A stretch of 7,090 nucleotides of DNA. Origin: an uncultured Lachnospiraceae bacterium (GTDB lineage Bacteria > Bacillota > Clostridia > Lachnospirales > Lachnospiraceae). The stretch's first letter is position 1. The number at the start of each line of letters is the position of its first letter. The translations under genes were made by a program, and so were the position numbers. The notes under the pieces are model-generated. The model saw only the letters and a list, made by a program, of their open reading frames with translations. It was not told the origin of the DNA and searched no databases. The stretch is taken from the NCBI GenBank assembly GCA_910588965.1, contig CAJUSO010000086.1, forward strand, positions 1-7,090, read 5' to 3'. Below are positions 1-6,251 of the stretch, in pieces.

Positions 1-42
1 GTTTTTTTAATAAATTCTCAAAAAACACTTGACTTTTTATTA

Positions 43-174
43 GCAGGCTTTCTTTAAATTTTGTTGAAACCTCATGAAACTTTTGTTTATTGTATCTTAA
101 TTTTTTTGTGTCCAAGTCTAAGAGGAACCTCCCACCCTCCCTTCTCTGAACTTTTTTCTATACAGAAAGCCTGC
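43..174 (-). repeat. Long-range 11-bp inverted repeat joining the adhesin 3' end and its trailer
   Basis: GCAGGCTTTCT at 43-53 is the exact reverse complement of AGAAAGCCTGC at 164-174. One arm encodes part of the C-terminal AGFLY segment; the other lies 65 bases past the stop. The RNA could form an 11-pair stem closing about 110 bases, followed by TAATAAAAAG. Bases 1-117 otherwise hold no gene and no classic GC-rich terminator that I can see. Confidence 0.4.
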
Positions 175-3100
175 GCCAAATAGTAAGGATATTGCGCCTG
201 CTATTGTATATAATGTTGTGCCTAGCCCACCTGTCTCGGGCAATTCATATAGACGGTATTTGTTGGTATAGGAAACTTCCTTCGTACCACCTTCGGATAT
301 TTCACCCTCAATGCTCAAATTATTATTTTTATCTACCTGGCCGTCGCCTTCTACCGTCGTATCAAGGTATACGACACCTTGGATTAAAATATCATTTCCA
401 CCTTTTTCTGTGACGGTATACTTCGTCCCTGCTGGCAGATATTTTATATCAATATATTCTCCATCCTTCAGCGTGAAATCTTCACCGTTTGCAATGGTTT
501 CCCATGCAAGGATGCCTCCTCCGCCAGATATTACTTTACCATTCCTATCGTATTTGATATAAGCATAGTCGTCTTTTAACGCCCCATTCGGCCCCTGAAG
601 CTTAAGGGTAAATATAAATTCCTTGTTTTCCATGATATCTTTCTGTTCTGGGGCTGGCTTAATACCCTGATAGAAGTCTTCTATACTAAACTCATTATTT
701 CCTGATACGATTTTCACCGTTTTATCAACTTTCAGGTTGCCATAATCGCTATCCGTTTTCTCTGGCGTTAACGAAGATACCGATGGTAATGTAAACTGCA
801 TCCAGCAGGTAGAACCGGATTCTCCACGTTCTGTGTAGAAGAAGTTCAATGCAAACTTTTTGCTGTCAACATACCCACAGGTTGGAGGGTTCTCCACGCC
901 GTTTGTATAGCAATCATCTGTGTGCCTGTGTATCTTCTCTTTTTCTTTGTCGATATAATCCCACAGGTCAAGGTATTCACCTACAGATGAATGGACACCG
1001 CCGATATCGCATACCAACTTGCCGTTGCCATCTCCATCCCCCAGGAATACCCACATGTCATCGTCACCGAAGAAGTAGTACTCCAATGGTCCTGTATAAT
1101 CTGCAACCAACTCAAACTCTACCTTATAATGCATACCAAAGTAGCTGTTATGGTCTTGCCCATCATCACTCCACGCTAAGTCTCCAGTTGCTACTGCACT
1201 GCCACCACCAGAACCTGCCTGGCCAGAAAATTTATTACTCGTCCTCCTAACATAATCGCCAAACTTCATATCATGGCCGTTAGTCCCAAAGGATCCTGCT
1301 GAATCCATAGGCCAGAAGTTATTCGTCCAAATATGGTTGTGGACTGTGCTGTCATTCGGACTTGGATGGTTAAAAGAATTCAAATTCGAAGTACCACTTC
1401 CATTTACTGCTGTCAGAGTATGGGTATCGCCTACACGGTTGAACTTCAGGGAATACTCGTTTTTGTCATATGAAGTCTTCCCCGCAGCGCTGCCATCATT
1501 AAATAAGTTCGGCACAGACACTCCATCTGCATATTGAATCTTTCCGCCTACTAATGACGCAGCCAACCCAAAAGTACATCCCTTATAGCTTCCTGTTACG
1601 CTCGGATGACCATTTTGCGTACTATTATTCTTATTCAGCAGGTTGCCGCTCCACTTTTCATGCTGAAGCCCGGAACCTGTATTGGCATTTCCGAAAGCAA
1701 GCTTTGTACCAGAGCCTGTATAATTATCAGGGCTATTAATCCCCTGTTGGCCCGTACGCATATACCATATCCCTGTCCCTTGCGTACTAGTTGGTTTTCC
1801 ACCGTTCCCAGACTGTGCTTCTCCTAGGCTTGCATAAATCTTTCCATCGCTGATGTCATAGTCATAAAATGCTGCCTCAAAATCTTTATCTTTTGCTGTG
1901 GTATCATACACTAAGCGGAGCGTTGCACCATCTCCAATGTATACATACGTCTCACCTTCTTGATTTCCACCAGACAACTCACGGTTTGTAAAATGGAGCT
2001 TTTCATCATACTTATAAATCTCCCAGTCTCCCGAATCAATGCTATCTGCTTCTTTACCTTCCTTCAGCACCCATACTTCTTTCAACTTATAAGAGGCATT
2101 TTCAACCAATGCGTTAATATAATTGATGGTAGGCGCCTTGTGGTATTCATATGGCCTTTCTTCATAAATCTCTGTCAGTTCCGTCTTGGTCTTTAATTTC
2201 CCCGTCTGGGTATCTACATATAACTTCCGAATTGCATTCCCATTTGGGCTATTATCCAGGCCTTTTCCATTACCTGGCAGCTTACCGCCGTCTGTATCAA
2301 TAACAGGAAGTTCATTCGTATTGCCTTTCTCATCAAGTGTGACCTTTAATCCATCGTTATTATAAGCCACCTTTTCGAGGTTTGCATAATACTGCACGGT
2401 AAACTTCGGGTTGGGCTGCCCAGATGCCTGGGCTGCAAACATTGTTATCTCCGAATCCAACTCCATCCGCATTGTCTTTGCTTTTGACTGGATAATTTCG
2501 CTGGAACTGGTTCTGGTTTCTGCAACATCTTTTATCTTTACCTCTTCCAAAATATCAGATACAACAATGTCAATCTCAACATTCCCTCTGTTTTTCAGTT
2601 CTGTTACAGCCTCGTCGGAGGAATCTTCTGATACATTTTCCGACGCTGTATTGCCCAAACTCTTTGTCGGGGTCATTTCCAATGTAACCTTGCACTCTGA
2701 TAAATCAAGGGATTCACCCATGTATTCCAAAGAGTAATCAAATGCTTTCGCCAGGAACACTTCCCTGCTGCTGTTTCTCTTTTTGGCATGTTCTGCAAGC
2801 GCCTTGTAAATTTCCTTATTTTCCTCAGATTTATTGTCCAGTTCCTTTACTTCAAATTTAAGCTTATTTACAGATACCCCATCCTTATTAGAAGCATCGC
2901 TGCCTTCTGGCTCTGTAGCTGGCTGGTTGGGTTCCGTCCCTGCTGGTTCCTGCGGCTGGCCAGACGCTTCCATGTCCTGGCTGTCCCCATCTGATTCCGT
3001 CCCCTCTGATGTATCCTGTCCGTCTGCAGCCGTCTGATCTTCTGGCTGGCTTCCCTCTTCCATACCAGTGCCTTCAGCAGAATCCTCTCCCCCTACTTCT

Positions 3101-4905
3101 TGTTCGGAACTCTCGGTGGATTCCTCTTCCCCCTCCTCTTGTTCAGAACTCTCGGTAGATTCCTCTTCATCTTGCGCATCCTGCCCGGAATCTTCTCCTT
3201 CTGGAACTGTACCTTCTTCCGCAGAACTATTATCGCCTTCTACCTCGTCCTGGCCATTGTCTGATACCTCTCCCTTTTCTCCATCGGTATCTGTATCATC
3301 CCCTGCCATCGGCGGCTCTACGCCTTCTGGCAATGGGATTTCGCCTTCAATATGGAACACCATCTTGAACTCGCCTTTATTCTGCGTAAAGCTTTCATTG
3401 AGATAGAATGCTCCAGGTCCCTCTTCACCGTTCCGCGGTGCAATCAGCTGGCCGGAGGTATCATCCTCTCCCCCATACCCGATTGCAATTTCGGAAAACC
3501 CGTTCATTTCAAAAGTCGTTGTATCGCTTTCTGCTTTACTGCCTTCCAGCTTTTCAGTACCTTCTGCACCGAAATGGACAATTGTCATCGGCGTGCCTTC
3601 CGGCAGCCCATCTGCCCCTAAGAACTGCACCGTAAGCCTTACCGGGCTCTGCGGTTCAATCTCTTCCTCTCCTATATAGAAGCCTACCTTGAGCAGGGCT
3701 TTCATCGTAGCATTTTTGTCGTCTAAATTCTGCTTGAACTCTGCCTCGCGTTCTGCATAATGGGCTTCATCGCTTTCTGCTGTTATCTGCTCCGCCCTAA
3801 ATTCTGCCTCTTCCGGGATGTTGGCATCCTCTTTATATTCAGCGGTTACCTTGAAGCCTTCGCCTTCAAATGTCTTTGTGATAAGGCCTTCTGCCTCACC
3901 TAGGCCTGATTCCTCTATCCCATCCCATCCTGTCTGGGCTGCTTCCTGACTGCCGTCCTCTGCCGGGGTCTGGTCTGGGTTTCCTGCCGGCTCCTCCACC
4001 GGGTTCAGGTCTGTCCCGTCCAGGACTTCATGGATTTCAATGCATCCTGATTCTTCTGTATGGGTATGTTCCTCCACCTGCAGCTTCCCACAGATGCGGC
4101 GGACCTCTATCCTGCCTTCGGGGACTTCCTTATTTGCCGTCCCTGCCAGTACTTCCTGGGCTATCCCTGTGTTACCTGCCGGATCCTGCACAACTTCCTG
4201 GCCGTCTGGGGTAACCAGTACCTTCTCATAGCACCCATCCCCATGGATGTGTACCTCTATCTCCGGCTTCTGGCACACCAGAACCTGCTGTGCCTGGCTG
4301 CACGCTTCTGAATGCTGATGCCCCTCGGATTCCTCCTGCTGGCATACGAGCGTCTCGTTCCATCCATAACATTCATCTGCATGGGTATGCTCTTCTATCC
4401 CGCATGCAGGTGTGCCGTCTTCTCCCTGGCACTCCTCTGTATGGGTATGCTCTTCCGCCTGGCAGGCCAGTTCGCCCTGCTCCTTGGTATAGCATCCCTC
4501 TGTATGCTGGTGACCCTCGGATTCTTCCACGCCGCATGCCAAGCCTTCCTGTGCCTGGTAGCAGCCTTCCGTATGCTGGTGCGCTTCCACCTCCGGCAGC
4601 GTGCATACAAGGCTGCCGCCGTCCTGGCTGTAGCAGTCATCGTTGTGCTTATGCACCGCGTAGTCCGCATACCCGCATATTATGTTCTTCTCCTGGTCGT
4701 AGCAGGCCTCTGCGTGCTGGTGCACTTGCAGCTTGCAGCTTAGTACCCGCTCGTCATGGGTCATCGCCCTGCCCCGCATCTTCAGCGCCGCCGTCGTGGC
4801 GAATCCCACCACCACCGCCAGGCATACGAACACCGCCAGCCACCTCTTATACCTTTTTTTGTCCTGCAAGAATCTTGCTATCTGTTTTAAAATCGGAGAT
4901 TCCAT
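118..4905 (-). CDS. Giant LPXTG-anchored surface protein (adhesin-like) with HxH/Cys repeats, fibro-slime module and isopeptide-type stalk domain
   Basis: The 1595-residue protein is predicted to be secreted and covalently anchored to peptidoglycan. In order, it has a long export signal (basic KKRYKRW 16-22, hydrophobic 23-41) and nine HxH/Cys repeats (57-288). Next come a beta-type domain (about 351-477) and a second, related domain split by an acidic linker (513-525 and 679-785; linker 526-675). A Thr/Tyr-rich region (about 830-1250) leads to a fibro-slime-like domain (about 1254-1375; DYTGPLEYYFFGDDDMWVFL) carrying one stray HxH/Cys unit. The stalk domain (about 1390-1552) has candidate isopeptide residues Lys1395, Glu1500 and Asn1548. 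LPETG (1555-1559), a hydrophobic helix and RKKFR form the sorting signal. The preceding signal peptidase is a plausible processing enzyme; a sortase must come from elsewhere. I see no clear pilin YPK motif, so a solitary adhesin is likelier than a pilus shaft. The ligand is unknown. Confidence 0.95.
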   Translation of the reverse strand: MESPILKQIARFLQDKKRYKRWLAVFVCLAVVVGFATTAALKMRGRAMTHDERVLSCKLQVHQHAEACYDQEKNIICGYADYAVHKHNDDCYSQDGGSLVCTLPEVEAHQHTEGCYQAQEGLACGVEESEGHQHTEGCYTKEQGELACQAEEHTHTEECQGEDGTPACGIEEHTHADECYGWNETLVCQQEESEGHQHSEACSQAQQVLVCQKPEIEVHIHGDGCYEKVLVTPDGQEVVQDPAGNTGIAQEVLAGTANKEVPEGRIEVRRICGKLQVEEHTHTEESGCIEIHEVLDGTDLNPVEEPAGNPDQTPAEDGSQEAAQTGWDGIEESGLGEAEGLITKTFEGEGFKVTAEYKEDANIPEEAEFRAEQITAESDEAHYAEREAEFKQNLDDKNATMKALLKVGFYIGEEEIEPQSPVRLTVQFLGADGLPEGTPMTIVHFGAEGTEKLEGSKAESDTTTFEMNGFSEIAIGYGGEDDTSGQLIAPRNGEEGPGAFYLNESFTQNKGEFKMVFHIEGEIPLPEGVEPPMAGDDTDTDGEKGEVSDNGQDEVEGDNSSAEEGTVPEGEDSGQDAQDEEESTESSEQEEGEEESTESSEQEVGGEDSAEGTGMEEGSQPEDQTAADGQDTSEGTESDGDSQDMEASGQPQEPAGTEPNQPATEPEGSDASNKDGVSVNKLKFEVKELDNKSEENKEIYKALAEHAKKRNSSREVFLAKAFDYSLEYMGESLDLSECKVTLEMTPTKSLGNTASENVSEDSSDEAVTELKNRGNVEIDIVVSDILEEVKIKDVAETRTSSSEIIQSKAKTMRMELDSEITMFAAQASGQPNPKFTVQYYANLEKVAYNNDGLKVTLDEKGNTNELPVIDTDGGKLPGNGKGLDNSPNGNAIRKLYVDTQTGKLKTKTELTEIYEERPYEYHKAPTINYINALVENASYKLKEVWVLKEGKEADSIDSGDWEIYKYDEKLHFTNRELSGGNQEGETYVYIGDGATLRLVYDTTAKDKDFEAAFYDYDISDGKIYASLGEAQSGNGGKPTSTQGTGIWYMRTGQQGINSPDNYTGSGTKLAFGNANTGSGLQHEKWSGNLLNKNNSTQNGHPSVTGSYKGCTFGLAASLVGGKIQYADGVSVPNLFNDGSAAGKTSYDKNEYSLKFNRVGDTHTLTAVNGSGTSNLNSFNHPSPNDSTVHNHIWTNNFWPMDSAGSFGTNGHDMKFGDYVRRTSNKFSGQAGSGGGSAVATGDLAWSDDGQDHNSYFGMHYKVEFELVADYTGPLEYYFFGDDDMWVFLGDGDGNGKLVCDIGGVHSSVGEYLDLWDYIDKEKEKIHRHTDDCYTNGVENPPTCGYVDSKKFALNFFYTERGESGSTCWMQFTLPSVSSLTPEKTDSDYGNLKVDKTVKIVSGNNEFSIEDFYQGIKPAPEQKDIMENKEFIFTLKLQGPNGALKDDYAYIKYDRNGKVISGGGGILAWETIANGEDFTLKDGEYIDIKYLPAGTKYTVTEKGGNDILIQGVVYLDTTVEGDGQVDKNNNLSIEGEISEGGTKEVSYTNKYRLYELPETGGLGTTLYTIAGAISLLFGAGFLYRKKFREGRVGGSS
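229..243 (-). other. LPETG sortase recognition motif
   Basis: The codons for Leu-Pro-Glu-Thr-Gly are followed by a hydrophobic helix of about 20 residues and a basic tail (YRKKFREGR), the three-part cell wall sorting signal. Sortase would cleave between Thr and Gly. LPETG is the standard class A/B-like form. Confidence 0.95.
871..930 (-). repeat. Isolated tenth HxH/Cys unit inside the fibro-slime-like domain
   Basis: HRHTDDCY ... PPTCGY (residues 1326-1345) matches the N-terminal repeat core, with ten residues between its cysteines. It sits between the DLWDYI strand and the FALNFFYTERG strand of the fibro-slime-like domain, more than 1000 residues from the other nine copies. Confidence 0.8.
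2881..3330 (-). other. Acidic low-complexity linker (about 150 residues)
   Basis: Residues 526-675 of the adhesin consist only of Glu, Asp, Ser, Gly, Pro, Gln, Thr, Ala, Asn, Val, Met and two Lys. I see no aromatic residue, Leu, Ile, Cys, His or Arg. It should be disordered and strongly negative, and may act as a spacer or bind cations. Confidence 0.85.
3091..3168 (-). repeat. 39-bp tandem duplication in the acidic linker
   Basis: Two adjacent 13-residue units, EEESTESSEQEEG and EEESTESSEQEVG, are encoded at 3168-3130 and 3129-3091 and differ by few bases. The 39-base period keeps the frame, so slippage or recombination would change linker length without disrupting the protein. Confidence 0.8.
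4042..4737 (-). repeat. Nine tandem HxH-x3-C-...-C repeats at the N-terminus of the adhesin
   Basis: HxH begins at residues 62, 85, 109, 132, 153, 173, 196, 219 and 280, a period of 20-24 residues for the first eight. The core is H-x-H-x3-C-Y-x(7-8)-C-x-x-E. Eighteen cysteines lie in the tract. Unit 8 lacks a close second Cys and is followed by an insertion of about 45 residues; unit 9 has a wider H-to-C gap and no second Cys. The repetition is visible in the DNA (for example tatgggtatgctcttc at two places near 4382 and 4441). Two His and two Cys per unit suggest metal binding, or disulfide pairing outside the cell; neither is proven. Confidence 0.9.
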
Positions 4906-4912
4906 AATGCTG

Positions 4913-4921
4913 CCTCCCTCC
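4913..4921 (-). promoter_or_regulatory. Ribosome binding site deciding the adhesin start
   Basis: GGAGGGAGG lies seven bases before the ATG at 4905. The frame is also open from a GTG at 4950, but that codon lies against the GC-rich stem-loop and has no good Shine-Dalgarno sequence. The 15 residues it would add are acidic and polar, which does not suit the start of an export signal. The ATG at 4905 is therefore preferred. Confidence 0.75.
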
Positions 4922-4951
4922 TCGTGTCCCGCATCCTCTATCCTTTCCACT

Positions 4952-4988
4952 GCCGGCGCCCCAAGCCCTTGCCTGCCCGGCGCCCGGC
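4952..4988 (-). other. GC-rich stem-loop at the signal peptidase stop codon
   Basis: On the minus strand GCCGGGCGCC (4988-4979) can pair with GGCGCCGGC (4960-4952), nine pairs with one bulged G, around an 18-base loop. It begins at the last base of the TAG stop. No U-tract follows, so it is unlikely to be a full terminator. It may be an RNA processing or stability element that separates the expression of peptidase and adhesin. Confidence 0.45.
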
Positions 4989-5587
4989 TAATCCACCAGG
5001 CCCAGCCCCGACAGCGGCCATACCCGGAATAATATCTTCCCCACCACCATGTCGTTGCTCACGCATCCGACCGACGTGTTCCTGCTGTCTATGCTCACCG
5101 CGCGGTGGTCGCCCATCACAAAGCACTTCCCGTCCGGCACCTGGTAAGGCAGGTCTATGTTGCACTCGCCCAGCGCCTTCTCACTGATGTACGGCTCATC
5201 CAGCTGCTCTTCGTTGACGTATACGTTGCCTTCCTCATCTATGTCCACCCAATCCCCTGCGCTTGCTATCACACGCTTGATTAAGATGTTGTTGTTGTAG
5301 TAGAAGGCAATCACGTCGCCCGTGCTGTACTTCGAGCCGTTCACCGCCACCACGATATCCTCGTCCTGCAGCGTGTCTGTCATCGACGTCCCGCTAATCT
5401 GCAGTACCGGGAGTAGCAGTACCGCGATGAGCACCGCCACCGCAGCTACTACCAGCAGTGAGAATACTGTGCTCCGAAGCACCCTGCTGTAGCTGTTCCT
5501 GTACTGTTCCTTCTTAAGCTCCGCCTCAAGCACTTCCACGCTCGGGACTGCCAAGCCTTTTGTTGCTGTCTCCTTCTGCGGCATCAT
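4988..5587 (-). CDS. lepB: Signal peptidase I (family S26), probably serving the adjacent adhesin
   Basis: This membrane-bound endopeptidase would remove signal peptides from exported proteins at the outer face of the membrane. Of 199 residues, 39-63 form one hydrophobic segment. The Ser box follows directly (SGTSM, nucleophile Ser68). The general-base Lys104 lies in ILIKRVIA, and the GDHR...S.DSR box spans 159-169. A single N-terminal anchor and about 200 residues match the Gram-positive Sip type. The usual Pro after the Ser box is Asp71 here (SMTDTL instead of SMxPTL). The cytoplasmic N-terminus (about residues 16-36) is charged and helical. The gene overlaps the coiled-coil gene by four bases and is followed after 82 bases by the adhesin gene, as with SipA-type peptidases of pilus loci. 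A SipA-like assembly role is possible, but the intact dyad favours real peptidase activity. It is unlikely to be the only such enzyme of the cell. Confidence 0.95.
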   Translation of the reverse strand: MMPQKETATKGLAVPSVEVLEAELKKEQYRNSYSRVLRSTVFSLLVVAAVAVLIAVLLLPVLQISGTSMTDTLQDEDIVVAVNGSKYSTGDVIAFYYNNNILIKRVIASAGDWVDIDEEGNVYVNEEQLDEPYISEKALGECNIDLPYQVPDGKCFVMGDHRAVSIDSRNTSVGCVSNDMVVGKILFRVWPLSGLGLVD

Positions 5588-6021
5588 ACTCCGGACCTCC
5601 TATCTCCCTGGCCGCCAGCCTGGGGCGCTGCCCCTGCCTGGCACCTAAGCCTGATGTTGTATAAGTACTGCCCTGCCGCCTGCTGCGCCGCCCCGTGTAG
5701 GCCATTCAGCCTCACGGCTGCGCCTGCAACGGTGCCTGCGCGCCCCAACTCGCCGCGCCTAGCCTCCCGCCAGGCTGCAATCTCGCCCTCAAGCTGCTGT
5801 ATCCGGCCCTCCTTAGCGTCGAGCCTGCCCTGCAGCCTGCCCCTCAGGGCGTCCTTGTCACCGAGCCTCGCCTCCAGGCGTTGGTTGCTCTCTTCAAGCT
5901 GCCGTGCCTGCTGGTCCGCGTCGCTATGCTCCGCCTGCAGCTGGGCTACTTCCCTGCTCTGTTCCAGTAATAGCTGAAGAAGCTCCTGCCGCCTTAGTTT
6001 CTGTAATTCCTTACCAGTCAT
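5584..6021 (-). CDS. Small coiled-coil protein, first gene of the adhesin operon
   Basis: The function is unknown to me. The 145-residue protein starts at ATG 6021, six bases after GAAAGAGG (6035-6028). Residues 4-20 form a Leu/Arg-rich helix (KELQKLRRQELLQLLLEQ). Residues 20-90 are a Gln/Glu/Arg-rich coiled coil. Residues 95-120 carry the signature G-T-V-x-x-A-A ... N-G-L-x-x-A-A-Q ... Y-L shared with the upstream gene. The last 22 residues are a Gly/Ala/Gln-rich tail. There is no signal peptide or membrane segment, so it is probably cytoplasmic. The paralog's long Lys/Glu tail is absent. The stop codon TGA overlaps the ATG of the signal peptidase gene (ATGA), so the two are probably translationally coupled. 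The gene is markedly GC-rich compared with the gap before it. The overall layout, a coiled coil with a terminal Ala-rich helix, recalls DivIVA-like scaffold proteins, but that is a resemblance only. Confidence 0.85.
   Translation of the reverse strand: MTGKELQKLRRQELLQLLLEQSREVAQLQAEHSDADQQARQLEESNQRLEARLGDKDALRGRLQGRLDAKEGRIQQLEGEIAAWREARRGELGRAGTVAGAAVRLNGLHGAAQQAAGQYLYNIRLRCQAGAAPQAGGQGDRRSGV
5596..5601 (-). promoter_or_regulatory. Ribosome binding site deciding the signal peptidase start
   Basis: A perfect AGGAGG lies eight bases before the ATG at 5587 and eleven before the second ATG at 5584, which favours the first. It lies inside the end of the upstream coding region, as expected for coupled genes. 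Confidence 0.8.
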
Positions 6022-6050
6022 ATTGCGCCTCTTTCCAGGTGTCCAACAAT

Positions 6051-6076
6051 TACCCCATAATGCCCGTTATGAGGTA
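6051..6076 (-). promoter_or_regulatory. Stem-loop in the operon leader
   Basis: The arms TACC+CATAA and TTATG+GGTA (plus-strand order) surround a 6-base loop with one internal position. That position is a C-A mismatch on the plus strand but a U-G wobble in the minus-strand RNA, giving an uninterrupted 10-pair hairpin only in the predicted transcript. It sits about 15-40 bases after the predicted transcription start and contains a copy of the CATAATGCC word. It could act as an RNA hairpin or a DNA operator. Confidence 0.45.
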
Positions 6077-6095
6077 TTTGTGATTTTGTTTACCT

Positions 6096-6124
6096 ATTAT
6101 ATTATATCGCTTTTGGAACTGCAA
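6096..6124 (-). promoter_or_regulatory. Sigma-A-type promoter of the coiled-coil / signal peptidase / adhesin operon
   Basis: On the minus strand TTGCAG (6124-6119) is separated by 17 bases from a perfect TATAAT (6101-6096). A second, overlapping TATAAT lies at 6106-6101. The -35 keeps only the leading TTG, so strength may depend on the -10 or on an activator. The predicted start near 6089 leaves an untranslated leader of about 68 bases before the ATG at 6021. Confidence 0.6.
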
Positions 6125-6170
6125 TAGATAAGATAACCAATTCCCGGATTGCACAAGCTGCTGAACCTGT

Positions 6171-6190
6171 CATTATACAAACGCATAATG
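6171..6190. promoter_or_regulatory. Perfect 6-bp-arm dyad upstream of the operon promoter, candidate operator
   Basis: CATTAT (6171-6176) and ATAATG (6185-6190) are perfect inverted arms around eight bases. One arm lies within the 9-base word CATAATGCC (6184-6192), which recurs at 6056-6064 on the other side of the promoter. The position, roughly 80-100 bases upstream of the predicted transcription start, would suit a regulator site. No regulator is encoded in the window. Confidence 0.35.
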
Positions 6191-6206
6191 CCTTATTTCC
6201 TTAACC

Positions 6207-6235
6207 TGGATAAAGTATATCAAATCAATAGTCAA
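6207..6235 (-). promoter_or_regulatory. Weak upstream promoter candidate
   Basis: TTGACT (6235-6230) is followed after 17 bases by TATCCA (6212-6207). The -35 hexamer is good but the -10 matches only the first three consensus bases. It could be a second start for the downstream operon. The promoter at 6096-6124 has the far better -10. Confidence 0.25.
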
Positions 6236-6251
6236 AGGATGCGTCAAAATA

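Noticed and set aside
29..60. Plus-strand promoter-like TTGACT with TTTAAA-type downstream element
   Set aside because: The spacing is poor, the region is AT-rich so such matches are expected, and no plus-strand gene follows.
118..738. Major pilin (shaft) identity of the adhesin
   Set aside because: No clear YPK pilin motif or pilin sortase gene is visible. The very large size and single stalk domain fit a solitary adhesin or tip protein better.
4042..4737. CRISPR-like array
   Set aside because: The repeats are coding, degenerate and 60-72 bases in period with no unique spacers; they are protein repeats.
4290..4907. Open frame of 205 codons on the plus strand
   Set aside because: It is antisense to the HxH/Cys repeat tract. 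The repetitive GC-rich sequence keeps the opposite strand open. The product is a Pro/Arg/Cys-rich string with no domain, and the minus frame has the signal peptide and repeats.
4906..4950. GTG at 4950 as the adhesin start (15 extra residues)
   Set aside because: There is no good ribosome binding site, it abuts a GC-rich stem-loop, and the added residues are acidic. GGAGGGAGG lies at ideal distance from the ATG at 4905.
5654..5977. Plus-strand open frame of 107 codons
   Set aside because: It is antisense to the 145-aa coiled-coil gene in high-GC sequence, where stop codons are rare by composition.
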